The notes below the pieces were generated by a model that worked only from the letters and a program-made list of their open reading frames with translations, had not been told where the DNA came from and made no database searches. From Melieria omissa (lineage: Eukaryota; Arthropoda; Insecta; Diptera; Ulidiidae), in the NCBI GenBank assembly GCA_963971225.1, contig OZ020267.1:105735892-105799891 (forward strand): a stretch of DNA of 64,000 bases, given 5' to 3'. This document shows positions 36,141 to 48,324 of the stretch, piece by piece. Both the position numbers and the translations under genes were made by a program. Numbering within the stretch: position 1 is the stretch's first letter; each line of letters starts with the position of its first letter.

Positions 36141-37560
36141 CTTAACTATGGTAGGACAGGAAGTACAGAAAACAGGAAATGACGGTACAGATTTGCTCTA
36201 AGTTTTCTCTGAAAACCCACGATCCGCCAAATCAGTACTTTACGCCCCATTTCTATCATAAAATGACTATATGATAAGACATTTGTTTCCTTAGATTTCC
36301 CTGGATAGTCCAGATCTAGTGGTGTCACACACCTTTAGCATCGGTCAAACTATAAGTTAACTACACTTTGACTAAAAAAGCTCTGAAATGCTTCAAAGAC
36401 GCATTGGCAGCAGCTCCTTGAAGCTTTACTATTTAATCTAATTCATATTAATTATAACTCGGTGCACTCGCATATCGCTGCGTGTGTGTGTGTGTGTAAT
36501 TATTTGCATTATCTTACATCTTGGCTTATCTACGAACAAAATATCACACACCAACACTAACGTCACATTGTCCCCATATGAGCAGCCATATTATTTGTTT
36601 TCAACTATTTGTGCTGCACATATTTGCATGAAGATCAAATATTTGCCAACCCAATACAATGTATGTATGCATCTTTCAAAAGTAATTGTATGTCCGAATT
36701 TCGACAAGCACAAAACTAATTTGCAAATGTTCCAGCAATTTGCCAGTGTCTCCTGTTGTCTTACGTTGCCTTTTGTGTGTCTGTGTCTGTTTGAGTGTGT
36801 ATGTGTGTATGTGAGCGTGCGGGCAGCAAAGGACATTGCAATCGGCTATATTGAAATTTGTATTTCAAATATAGACATTTCATATTTTATTGTTGTATTA
36901 AATGAAATCATATGATTTGCACTTTGTCAAACATGCAGGCTGGCCAACTTACAGTCAGATGGTCACATATTTACAGCAACTCATAGTAGTGAATGTGTTT
37001 ATGGTACATGAAAGCATGCAGTTTGCCATTTTGTTAGGCACAAGTATTTAGTTAGTATTATGTCTAATTGTTATTATAAACTTTGCAACATAACAGTACA
37101 TGTAGAAAAATCATCAAAATCAGAGAAAATTGAAGGATCTATTGTAAATGCATAAAAAACCAACAACAAACAAAGCAAGAATCAATCTGTTTTTTAATCT
37201 AAGTAAGTATCGGAGTCGTTTCGTAGAAGCATTGATGGATCTGATAGAAATTGTTTACAAATATTAGAGCCTTATAAATTTTAGAGGCTCCTGTGAGTAT
37301 GCAAATACCTGCAACAGTGATCATAAGATCTTTGAGTCATTTCAAGCGATTCATTGATCATTAGTGCATTTTATTGCCTTCCTATCAAGACTAGTTAAAA
37401 ATTGTTGAATTTACTTTTAGAAGTACCAGACACCGTGTTCCCATCAAGACCGCTTCAATCCTTTTTGAATTGTAGACCAGTGTGGCCAGACAAGAAGCCG
37501 AATTTGATGATTTCTCCTCGTTGATTGTATTCAGCGACTGAAGGCATTCTGGCATTCCGA
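36141..37560. other. Non-coding stretch
   Basis: No gene is recognised. There is a TG tract at about 36481-36498 and a looser TG-rich stretch around 36775-36820. Confidence 0.5.
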
Positions 37561-37580
37561 TTTGAACTTCATTTGTATAG

Positions 37581-38465
37581 TAGGCGCCCTCTGTTGCTGA
37601 AATTGCCTACTTTAAATAATTTTGTATTTTTTGTAATAAAGAATGTTGCCTATTGCTGAATAAATTATTCAAATTGATCAAGTAGTTTCTGAGTTACAAT
37701 GTTTTTTGAAACGTTACAAGTGGGCAGTAGGCTGGATTTAGTGCACGATTTTTCAATTTCGATGCTTCACAATCTGTCATTTTTTGCGGATTGGTGAAAA
37801 AGTGCATGAAGTAACAAATTTTGGGGCTAGGGTGAGGCTAAATGGCGTCGCATCGAGGTCAAAGTTCACAAAAAAGCTGGGAAATTCGACAAATTGCTCC
37901 AACGCTGGTCAGAAGTTGTTCTTAGAGGGTTAAAATATATGAATGACCCTCACTAGTTTTCTCTACTGAACATTTCTTTCAAACATATTTATATGCCATC
38001 TCCAACCCTTGATGGGGCTCCCATACAAAATGGTCGTTTTTATAAAATGGGCTCCCATTGCTCCCAGGCAGCCTCCAGATGTATCAAATGTATGACCGAC
38101 ACCCATTTATTTTCTCTTCCGAATGTTTCTTCCAAACATACCTACCCGCTAACTCCAAGTCTTAAGACGGCTGCCATACAAAACTGGTCATTTTCTATGC
38201 CATTGGCTCCCCACTTGCAAATATATATATGCGAGACAACATCGTGTCTCGGAAACTACTAAACCGATTTCAATAATTTATTCAGCGATCGGCAGCATTC
38301 TTAAGTACAAAAAATACAAAATTAATTAAAGTTCAAAAGTTCACCAACAGAGGGCGCCTCCCCAACAATCGGAGTTGTGAGGTTATCAACTTTTGGGTTT
38401 GTACAAAGCAAAAATTAGAATGTATTTTCGAAATCCTATTAACCTTCCCATTTTGAATATAATTT
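37581..38465 (+). repeat. Dispersed repeat X, copy B, with ~120-bp inverted repeats
   Basis: Two inverted blocks of about 122 bp, roughly 80% alike, lie at 37581-37702 and about 38236-38357. Both read GGCGCCCTCTGTTG, ATTTTGTATTTTTTGTA, GCTGAATAAATTATT and GTAGTTTC in order. Between them, and continuing to ~38465, is the sequence shared with copy A (26939-27665). The shared region extends ~110 bp outside the right inverted block, so the inverted blocks may not be the true element ends. No transposase is visible; it could be a non-autonomous foldback-type element. Confidence 0.65.
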
Positions 38466-40430
38466 AAAATAATAAATGCTAGTCTTCTAATTTTTTTGGC
38501 AAATGTAAACATAAAATAAGACGTTCCGGAGTAAAGGGATGGAAAATACTGCACTCTTTCAGTTCTATAGTTCATAGAAATAAATAGATTGGTCAGGCAG
38601 GTTCCATAGTCCCATGCTAGCTCATAAATATCCGTTTGGAACTCACTACATTGACGGCAGTTGAAAGAATTCCACTTCTTAAGTGACAAAAGTAAAAAAT
38701 TTCATAGAAAAGGGTTGCCGCTTTCTTGTCAACAAAAAACTCCCTTCTGTTCTTGAATTTTCAAAGTATACCTCACAGAGGTCCCACGACTAGTTTATTG
38801 TGTGATTTGTCTTTGTCGAATACTGAAACCACAAACATGCCATGCCATGACGTTGATAAGATAGCTTTAACTATAAGCTGTAAGTAAGTTTTGTAAGTTT
38901 TTTCTCAATACAAAAATTTGTCAAGTACATTTCTCTCAGTGTACTCGCCATAATATGTCAATAATTTCGTCAGCATATCATAAATTCAAATACTCTTAAT
39001 ATGTTTAAATACATTTTTGTTGTCATTATTATTGTTGTTCCTTATATTTGCATATATTTTTGTTGCTGTTGTTGTTTTCATAGTTTAATGCTGGTTTGTA
39101 GTGTTGGCACAAGTATTGGATTACCAATTACATGCAAATCATTAGAGTGTTTAATTGTATTGAAAGAAAATTTTTCGACCAACCATAACAGGGCAACAAT
39201 CAAAATGGTTATAGTAAATATAAACAACAAACAAGGACAACAAATAACAACAAGAACAACAAACAACAATAACGACAACATAAACCAATTGAGGAAAATA
39301 AATACGAATACGCATGAACAATAATATGAACACATAAATGTCGAAGTATCAGATTTCGCTGCCAGCTCAAGTGGCAGACTGTCTACTGGCATTCGTGCAT
39401 AAACCGAAATGCTTACATATATGTATACACATATATATATATTTACATGTGAGTATCTATTATTTGCTTCCACTGCGTACTCTTCCAACTAAAATAGTGA
39501 ATACTCATTACGAAAAAAATCGCATAGAATAAACACATTTTCAACATTCATATCAACTTTTTACAGAATTTATTTGATATGTGGCACAGATAACAACAAT
39601 CAACAGCTATTACAGTTGTTTATATAAAATTCTAAGAAAAAATACAAAAATAAATAAGACTCAAATATCGTTTGAAATACAATCAATTTTCACTCACTTG
39701 CTCTCATTGCTGCCCAAAAGTATTTCTTCCATAAATGTGTTGGCTCCCCATGTATGTGTATGCATGTATGTATGTATCGTTGTTGATATTTATTAAAACA
39801 AAAATAGCAACCACTCGCACCGTAAATGCGCAGCCACAAAAAAAAACAAATCACAAGACGTAACTAGTTGAAAGCAACGCAATTGTACAAACGACGAAAC
39901 ATCAAATCGGCAAGCAGTACAATTGTAATGACTCAAAACAACAACAGCCAACGCAAAGCCACATTCAACAATGCCCTCGGTAATGAGCACAAAATGACAA
40001 CAACAACAATGCACAGCTTAAAAGTGTTTTTTGTTATATTTTTGCTTTTGTTTTCACATCAGCTCGTTTGCATTTGCTTTTGTCATTAAATGAAATGTTT
40101 GCCCATAAACTTCAATACTTCCTTTGTGCAATTTTATTTATGACGTTGGCAATGTTACGTTGTTACGTTCCTTATGAGTGAAGCATAAATACATATGTGT
40201 ATTTGTATTTGTCATGTGTCGACTCGTAGCTGCGCATTTGCCTAGCGTCTGATATAAAGAAATTAAATACGTTTTATGATGTTCTCATTAAATGTTGACA
40301 AATAAATAACAATTGTCGTGCAATTATTTCAGTAAAAGTGTGTGCAAATGTGATATGGTTGCCTTGCATACTTAATGCACGTATGAACAATTTTAATATA
40401 AAAGAAAATACAATTAAATTAGGTTTTTAT
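38466..40430. other. Non-coding stretch
   Basis: No gene is recognised. TTG- and AAC-rich tracts lie at 39020-39080 and 39225-39285, a TA/CA-rich tract at 39415-39440, and a TATG run at about 39757-39778. Confidence 0.5.
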
Positions 40431-40434
40431 AGAT

Positions 40435-40589
40435 AAAAGTTATTCTTTGTAAACTACCACACGGGGCGTATGGGTAATGGATATATACGAAATTTAAATA
40501 CAAAACGAAGTCTATTTTTATATCTCAATTTATATGATTGTTTTATATATGAAAGATTCACCTTTGCAAGTCACCACACGGGGCGTATG
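40435..40589. repeat. Core-motif array, two units left of the LOA insertion
   Basis: ACCACACGGGGCGTATGG occurs twice, with GCGTATGG beginning at 40466 and 40583 (117 bp apart). Each is preceded by a TTCWYYTTTGYAA-type block. The array resumes at 43022 on the far side of the LOA element (GCGTATGA at 43028), followed by the same GGATATTTAGAG/GGATATATACG and AAGTCTAWTTTTATA blocks. The LOA element therefore split one array. Confidence 0.75.
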
Positions 40590-43021
40590 GATGGATGGAT
40601 GGATGTGAAGGGGAGCCGAAGAAATAACCTAAGGGAGGTCATTACCTCAAGCACTCAGGCTTTATAGCCCATTGTACTTAAGGTTAAGGAAAAATGTTGA
40701 TAGAGGAGATGGGAAAAGAAAAAGAGAAAGTGGGTGGAAAGGGAGAGAGGGTTATAAGTTCTCCTGTGCAAACTTCCCGGACTCATTAATGAATCTAAGG
40801 AGATCACACAGGGCGAGAGAATGAACTTCGTCCATTCTCATAGCATCTGAACCCAGCGTGCGCAATCTCGTTCTAGAGAAGGCAGGACATGCACAGCGAA
40901 AGTGCTCTGTACTATCTACCTCCTCCAGGCAAGACACGCAATTCGGATCTTCATTGATGCCCGTGTTGGCCATATGTCGCCCCCATGGATTGTGTCCTGT
41001 GATTAACCCGACCATTCGTCGCAGGTCTTTTCTTCTCAGCTTCTGGAGCTTATTACGTCTCGCGACTGATTTTAGCATCACCTTACATTCTTGGACAATC
41101 TAAGAGGTAACACGCGCGTTCTGCAGCGCCTTAAGTGCAGCTTGACAGTCACTACAGACTCCTATATGTTTCCCGCACCATTTCCTCCAGATTATCCATT
41201 CCGCTACCTTCAAAATGCCGAAGATTTCCATCTGAAAGACGGTAGTCAGCCCACCTAGTGAGTAGTAGCAACTGACACTTCCTTCGAGGTGCCATCCAGC
41301 TCCAGTACCTTTATCGATCTTGGATCCGTCAGTGAAGAAAATATCCGTCAGATCTCCTAGCATGGCCTCTCGGTTGTCCCATTGGCTGCTCGTTGGGAAC
41401 CTCACTTCAAAGTTTCTCCCAAAGGATACTACGGGTATTAGGCAATCCTTAGGGGCCAGCAGCAACGGATATTGTGCTGACAACCTCTTCAAGATTTATC
41501 TATAACCCGAGTCCTTGTTGTCGTACCAGTATCCATAAGAATACACCCGACATGTCTAGAAGCAGGTCAAGCATGGCATAAAGAGCGTCACCTGAGACAG
41601 TGCTCATGGCACCCGTAATGCATATACATACACTTCTTTGTAGCTTGTTCAAAGCCAAAGCTGTTGACTTAACCATTGTTCGTCTCCACCAGACTACCGA
41701 TACGTACGTTATTATGGGCCTGATGAGTGCGGTCTATATCCAAAGGACCACCGCAGGCTTCAGGACCCAGGTCTTGCTAAAAGCTCGACGGCACTGTTGG
41801 AAAACCTTCAGCGCACGGTCTACCTTCGTCAAGACATGCATCTTCAACATTAGTTTCCTATCTAGGATTACCCCTAGATATTTCATATCCTATTTCAGTA
41901 AATAGGACCAGAGTCGTTTTACTGGGATTGACGGAAAGACCCTGTCCTATGCACCAGTAAATCAATCAATCTTATCCAGGACTTTCTTCATTTTTTTGCA
42001 AATCATCCTGAGGGATCAGCCTGATACTAGTGCACAGACATCGCCCGCGTATGCTTGGACATGATCTCCGGGATCCTGCATCTCTCTTAGTAGAGAGTCG
42101 AGCACGACCACCATAGCAGCGGAGAGAGGACACCACCCTCCGGACATCCCCGTCCGATCTCTGCCGTAACCGAATTGCTATTACTCTTACCAACGGTTAG
42201 CAATCTTCCTGAGAGCATGGAGCGGATCCACCTTATCAAGGTCTCATTTTCCCCATGCATTCTGGCTGCTGAGCATATCGAGTCAAAGGTTGCATTGTCA
42301 AAAGCCCCTTCAATATCCACAAATACGCCCAAAGTGTACTGGTCAGCTGCCAGCCCTACTTCAATCTTGGATACAATGTCATGTAGGGCTGGTAAGCGTG
42401 TTGGTTTCTACTGAGTGGGCTCCCTGTCAGCACCTTCGCTCGGATGTGCTTTTCTACCATTCGCTCTAAGCTTTTCAGCATGAAAGAAGTCAGGCTGATT
42501 GGCTTAAAGCTCTTGGACAGCGTATAGTCACCTGTCCCTGGTTTGAGAATGAAGACCACTCTGACCTGTCGCCAAAGAATTGGAATGTAACCATGCGCAA
42601 GGCAAGCCATGAAGATCTTTGTAAGAGGTCTCATCAGCTTGTTTCCACCCCTCTTCAGCATTATCGGGTAAACTTTATCAGGTCTTGGGGGCTTGTAGTT
42701 TTCGAAGGAGGAAAATGAAAACCTTACCGCCTCCTCCGTTACTACTTCTGACGCGGAAAACCAGTTAAGCTTTTTAGTCCTTTTACCTGTGTCATTTACC
42801 TCACAATTGGCCACCAAATTGGGAATTATCCTGCTTCCCGGAAAATGGTTCGCTAGGAGAGTGTTATAGGTCTCCGATTTAGAGGCCATCAGGCAGGCGG
42901 AGAGAATCAAGCTTAACCATTCGGTCTCTTTGTAGAACCCTACACAATCTTGCTGACTCCTTCATACCTTCAACCTTATTATAAAAGTCTCTGAAAGTGT
43001 CTAGTTTGGCAAACCTCACCT
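40590..43021 (-). mobile_element. 5'-truncated LOA-clade non-LTR retrotransposon
   Basis: A minus-strand element is bounded by the 13-bp direct repeat CACGGGGCGTATG (40577-40589 and 43022-43034). Its 3' end is a short ATCC tandem tail at about 40590-40605 rather than poly(A). It starts inside ORF2 just upstream of the RT domain (FRDFYNKVEG...), so the endonuclease part is missing. RT, then RNase H, then a C-terminal Cys-His knuckle is the LOA/I-type order. Confidence 0.82.
40752..43013 (-). pseudogene. LOA-type ORF2 remnant: RT, RNase H, zinc knuckle
   Basis: Pieces lie in several frames. 42910-42356: RT N-part with KPPRPDKVYPIMLKRG and VVFILKPGTGDYT. 42332-42087: motif A FVDIEGAFDNATF and motif B GCPEGGVLSPLLW. 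About 42048: motif C reads YAGD where YADD is expected, losing a catalytic Asp. 41492-41100: RNase H with FFTDGSK, the Glu motif QMEIFG and CSDCQAAL, then a TAG. The same frame resumes at 41081 with the C-terminal C-x2-C...H...C knuckle (NCVSC...HFRCAC). The second half of RNase H, with the usual WVPGH, is deleted. Frameshifts, stops and the YAGD change make it inactive. Confidence 0.82.
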
Positions 43022-43034
43022 CACGGGGCGTATG

Positions 43035-46000
43035 AGTGATGGATATTTAGAGTACATCAATTTTTAATACAAAAAGGAAGTCTAATTTTATAGGCGAAAA
43101 ATTGCTTATAGTGTACTGTAATCGATCTGTCAATGACTTTTTTCGCTGCGCTAATCTTCTGCCCTGGCTTTGTTCTTATATTCTACAAAGATCCAATGCT
43201 AAGAAAAAACCTCTTCTAATTAGAAGCATTGCGCTGGTTCTGCGTGCATCTATTCTTTTATGATTTTATGTAACTTTTGCACTAACTACTTTAGTGCTAA
43301 TAACTAACACTTTAAATAACAGCGGCAAACATTTTAATAAAGCGCGCACTTAATTTTAACGCCGCAAGATACCAAATGCTACATTTTACATTCCCACTTC
43401 TCTGCACACTACTCAAAATATGTGTAGACTTGCGGCTGCTGCAGCGTTATGATATCCCAAGGGGAAGTTGTAATTACCAAAATTACTTAGAAACCTGGCA
43501 TGTGGCCCCAAATGTATGCACACACATGTATGTAACACATATGTAACAGTCTGCTAAATAGAGAAAGTTGTGCATATAGCGGCCTGCATAACATAATTTC
43601 CCAAGATATGCCAAACTAAAGCATAATGAAAGCACATAACTTGGAGCATTGGTATGGTTTAGGGAGTGAAGACAGCGTAGAGAAATCATCACATAAGACA
43701 CACAATGAGACAAAATGTGACACACAAGTAAAAAATGTCAAACTAAACGAATTCGCTTTTCGCAGTCATGCAAATAATTTTGGCTGCTATGGCCTTTGCT
43801 ACTTTTGTAGCGATGGTGCTTACGTTTTACCTTGACATGATGCATAGAAATTTCAGGAAAATAAGACATTATTAGAAAGCTAACTTAGGAGTGAGGAAAG
43901 TGCTTGAAGGGTAAAGGTTTTAACTGAATTATATGCGTTTTGCCTAAACCTTTTCAGTACTATGGAACCAAGGTGTCGCAAGAATTTTGACTTTTTTTTA
44001 AATACCAAAAATATTACAGATTGAATGAAAGTTTCATATGGGACTCTTATGTCCAATAAATAATTAGTAAATTGTAAATAATAAAAATTCATACAACATG
44101 ACTAACATTCTGTAGCCCACAGCCTGAGTTATGCAAGAAATATCAAAACAATTCGTTCACGAGATAAGAAAAAATAAGTGAATAAAGCTTTTTGAGATTG
44201 ACGTGAAGAAGCGTTCAGATATTACAGATTTATACTCGGTACCATAGAAAATTTATTACAAATTTAACACATTGACTCAGTCTGCAATTAAATTTTAAAA
44301 ATATTTTGTGATCAGAATCAGCAGCACAATCGAATGATTTTCTCTGCCAGCAAACTATTTGAGATATGGACATGAACTGCAGCACCGATTCTTATGACAT
44401 ATACAGCTTACCGATGGTCCAGAGTCTCTTCAAACCACTAACAATTTTTTCAATTCCACAAAAATCTGCACTTTTCATCACATCATAGGACCCACCATGG
44501 CTCCAGAGCTATGCAACATTTTCACATTTCACCAATTTCAACCTGGCATAGTTGACTCCTTCGACGTTTTACTGTTTGTCATCACGAGGTTATCATAATG
44601 AGAAATTTTGCATAAAAAGTGCACAGCGCTCGCCCTCAAAACGGCCGTAGGTGGAATGAAATTACAATACATCACTGGTGCAACTTGTAACTGTGCCGAG
44701 CGTTGCCACTTGCAACATGCAACTTGGCGCCTGCAAATGTGCAAATTGCAAATGTGTGGGCGAGTGTGTGTGGTAGCAACAAAGTGTGCAGCGAAATGCA
44801 AAAATGGCAAATACAATAAAAAAGCAGCTCTGGGTGAAGTGCCCACTTTCACCCAACCACACGACATCACAGAGCAGCAGTCAGCTTCTGCAACTGCCGC
44901 CACACAAAAACTGTCTGAAGAAAAAGTAGAAATTCCGAAATTGCTGTTGTAAATTCTTGCCGTACATGCAACATTTGTGGGAGACCATCTCATCCCTTTA
45001 TGTGCGCGCAATGTGCAACATTTTCACAAACACCCAAAGAGACACATAGAGACACACAGATACACTCGTAAGACACCGCGTGGCCTCGCTGCAAGCTGGC
45101 AACAGTGGCACAGAAAAAAAAAGAAGAAAATGAGAATTGTAATAGCTGTGCGTTGTTGTTGTTGTTGGTGTTGCGTAGGCGACAACGAAAACGCATTGCT
45201 TTAGGATGTGGCGACAACTGCTGCTCCAGCTGCCGCCGCTGCTGCTGTCGCTGACATGCAACAGAATATGCAGCAAATTTTAGTTTGCTTACAGTTTGCG
45301 CCCAGCGTTCGTCTTACAACAGGCGACAGCAATTGCCATTTGCACTTTGTTGTTGTTGTTGTTGTTTTTGTTGCAACTAGAAGTAGGTTAATTTCTAGTG
45401 TAAACGCAATGCCTTGGGGCATGTTGAACGACTTCCATGTGCACCAACAATGTCTCTTTGAGAAGAAGAGGAACAAAAACCTGGCAAAGAGGGAAACGGC
45501 AAAATATTGCACAAAGATGCTAAACAAAGAGAAGAAGCCCAAAGCACTGGAAGAGGTAGAATAAACGATTGAAAATTAGCTTGGAAACAATTAGAAGGAA
45601 CACTTTTTTGGCATATTTTTTAGATGTGACAAAAAGATAAAAAAAAAATGGAAAATTAGACTAGGAGACGAACACAAATATGGTGAGAAAATGCAAAATT
45701 TTATGAATGATGAAAGTGCAAAGTATGCCAAAACAAATTTAAAAAGGAAGAGTATTAAAATTATGAAGATGTAGACAGAAAAATTGTGCTACGTAGGTAA
45801 AATATTCCCATGGGATCAGATTTTAATGCCAAAGTGAGTTGAATGAAGTTCAGAATTTTGTTTTAAAATGACTCAAAGGAACATGGATATGAGAAATAAA
45901 AGCTATAGCTTGCTGTGTACATCTTCCCAACATTAATAGTCTTTCTTTTTTAATTTGTTTTGGTATAATTTGCACTTTGATCATTTAACAAATTTTGAAT

Positions 46001-46245
46001 TTTTGCAAAAAATTTCAACTTATTTATTAAATTTACATAACATAAATATTGATACAAAGAAAGTAATAATGCTAATAAAATGTTAGGAAAGAAAGGAAAA
46101 AATATAATTTAAATTAATGCTCAAAAAAGTTCAAGGATTAATAAAAATTAGTTGAAGAAATTAATTAAAAATTTTAAAAATTTATTTAATTTATATAGTT
46201 TTTTTTGGAATTTATAAACAAAATCTAGAGAGACATTAGACACAA
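43035..46245. other. Non-coding stretch
   Basis: After the resumed core-motif unit (to ~43100) I see no gene. The 44600-45560 part is less AT-rich and has a (TTG)n run at about 45349-45370 and a GCTGCTGC-type run at 45228-45246. The overlapping frames there have no recognisable domain. Confidence 0.5.
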
Positions 46246-46247
46246 TA

Positions 46248-46450
46248 CAGTCGTGTCTGGGCTTAGTGAACAGCCAAATTTTGATATGGAGTCTCTAAAT
46301 ATTGAACAAAATTTTCATAAAAAAAAAAAAGTGTTTTTTGAGCAAATAAAACGAGTTTTTGAACAAAAATGTTAACCTTGATATAGTGAACAACCTCGAT
46401 ACTGTGAACAGGCCTTGCAATAATTAGTTCACTATATCCAGACACGACTG
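46248..46450. mobile_element. TA-flanked MITE, pogo-like ends
   Basis: Inverted ends begin CAGTCGTGTCTGG (perfect 13 bp) and remain similar to about 24 bp (CTTAGTGAAC versus ATATAGTGAAC). TA is duplicated at 46246-46247 and 46451-46452. The length is 203 bp, without coding capacity. CAGT starts with a TA target suit a pogo/Tigger-derived MITE; the family name is inferred. Confidence 0.85.
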
Positions 46451-46452
46451 TA

Positions 46453-47700
46453 TTTAGACTTTCCTTCATTCTGACCTCTGTCTGGGACAGCTTTTCTGTG
46501 TATTTTTATTCCAGTTTCTCTCAGACGTCCAATTGATCGTTTGTAAAGTCTATTCAGACGTCTGTACATCTTTCTTTATGTTCGCGCATCCATTTTTCAT
46601 TCATCTTTTCTTTCGTTTATTTGATCTTCTTTGGTCTTCCGAATGTCAAAACAGCAGCAACAATGGTAACATGTATCTAAGGCAGCTTGTCTTAGGTCCA
46701 TTCAGTCGTTCAATTATTCATTTGTGAAGTCTATCCAGACGTCTATAGCTTTGTCTGTTTGTCATTTTGTTTTTTTGCATCATTTAATCTCCATTGTCGA
46801 TCTATGTGCCTCAACAGTAGCAACTTTTCTGACATCTATCTGGTGCAGCTTTTCTGTGTACATATTTATATTCCTTTATAATTGCTCTCAGTCGTTCAAT
46901 TACACCTAATTCTGTTTTTACACGGTCTTTCTTTACACGGTTTTTATTTAACACGATTTGAAAATAAAAAAATTTTTAATTTTTTTACACAACTTTATTC
47001 TATTTAGCACGACAAATTAAAAATTTTTTTATTTTCAAACCGTGTTAAATCAAAACCCTATAAAAAAGATCGTGTGAAAACAGAATTAAATGTAATCATT
47101 TGTAAAGTCTATCCAGACGTCTACAAATCTTTTTATATATTAGTGTATCCAATTTTTCATTCATATTATATCTTAAATATTTGATATCTTTTGGCCTTCC
47201 GAATGTCTAAACAGCAGCAACGATTCTAACATCAGTCTGGGACAGCTTTTCGTAGCTCCCTTTCAGTCGTTCAATTGATAATTTGATAATTAGAATAGAC
47301 ATTCGTTTGCATAATTTTATCTCCTTTGTCGATTTGTGTGCCTCAACAGCAGCAACAATTCTGACATCCATCTGGGACAGATTTTCTGTGTTTTTCTATT
47401 CCTTACTAGTTCCTCTCAGACGTTCAATTGATCATTTGTAATGTTTGTCCACACGTTTGTCAATCTTTCTGTATATTCAAGTTCAAGTTGACATTCATCG
47501 TTTCTCTCGATTATTGTATCTCCTTTAGCTTTTCATGTATCTTAATAGCAGCAACGATTCGGACATCTGTCTGAGACAGCTTTTCTGTGTTCTTCTTTAT
47601 TAGTTTCTTTCAGCCGTCTATAGATTTGTCTGTATATCTAGTATTCTATACTAGGCATTCTTTTTCGTTTAAGTGATCGATGGTATCATCTACCCATATG
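46453..47700. repeat. Diverged tandem array, ~180-200-bp unit, with a MITE inside
   Basis: Anchor TTGTAAAGTCTATYCAGACG recurs at 46541, 46722 and 47100, with a changed copy at 47436. The first spacing is 181 bp; the second is 198 bp once the MITE at 46909-47086 is removed. Units share CAGCAGCAACRAT, TCTGRSACAGCTTTTCTGTGT, TCTCAGACGTYCAATTGAT and TTTCATTCAT blocks. No coding potential. Confidence 0.75.
46909..47086. mobile_element. Hairpin MITE with TA duplication
   Basis: Ends ATTCTGTTTTTACACGGTC and GATCGTGTGAAAACAGAAT are inverted partners. TA lies on both sides (46907-46908 and 47087-47088). The inner arms also pair (AACACGATTTGAAAATAAAA against TTTTATTTTCAAACCGTGTT), so almost all of the 178 bp folds into one hairpin. 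It interrupts a unit of the surrounding tandem array, so it is younger than the array. Confidence 0.82.
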
Positions 47701-48018
47701 TTTGTAGATCTGTCTGTAAATATTTGGGTATCCCTTTCCATTAAATTTTGCTCTCAATCATTTTATATCCGTTGGCTCTCCGCGTGACCCAACGATTTTA
47801 AATTCATATCTTTAGTCTTATCTATCTTCAAACAAACTCATCATCATACTTTTTAGTGTCCGTTCATATGCCTTCAAATTCATCTATTCGAACATTTGTT
47901 CTTTCCTCTTAAATTTCATCTGTTCAAGTGCCCTTCTGTTTCTAATTTTTCTGCGTGCCGTAGTTTCAGAAACAACATACAAATTTGACATTTTTTGAAA
48001 TTTTTGGAATATTATTAT
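47701..48018. other. Non-coding stretch
   Basis: AT-rich sequence; nothing recognised. Confidence 0.5.
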
Positions 48019-48324
48019 CATCTTCTTCTTCTTGACTGGCACGACAGCCCGATTACGAGACTAAGACCCGCAACCAACCGTGTTGTGCGTACGAATGTTT
48101 TTTACAAGGTTGGAGGAGACCTACAGTTTTATGCCGATTCCGAACGGCGAGTTGGGAGCTTTTTCATATGCAATTTTACTCTCAGAGGTTTGTCACTTCC
48201 TGCTGAGAGGACAGCCGCCGAAAGAAACAGTTCTATTTTCCTTTTTTTTCGGTGTTACCATAACAGAGTATTGAACTCGCGGAGTCTTGACTCGCGGCTC
48301 AACGCACTGAGCTACGGCGGCTGC
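48019..48324 (-). mobile_element. tRNA-derived SINE (copy 2), GAA-tailed
   Basis: Reads on the minus strand from GCAGCCGCCGTAGCTCAG (A-box region, ~48323) through GAGTTCAATACTC (B-box-like) and the family body (CCTGACAGGAAGTG-like part, AAAAGCTCCCAACTCGCC, CGGAATCGGCATAAAACTG). It ends in GGGCTGTCGTGCCAGTCAAG and an AAG/GAA tail at ~48019-48032. Compared with copy 3 it has a short insertion before the last 40 bp, also seen in copy 1. No clear target duplication. Confidence 0.85.
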
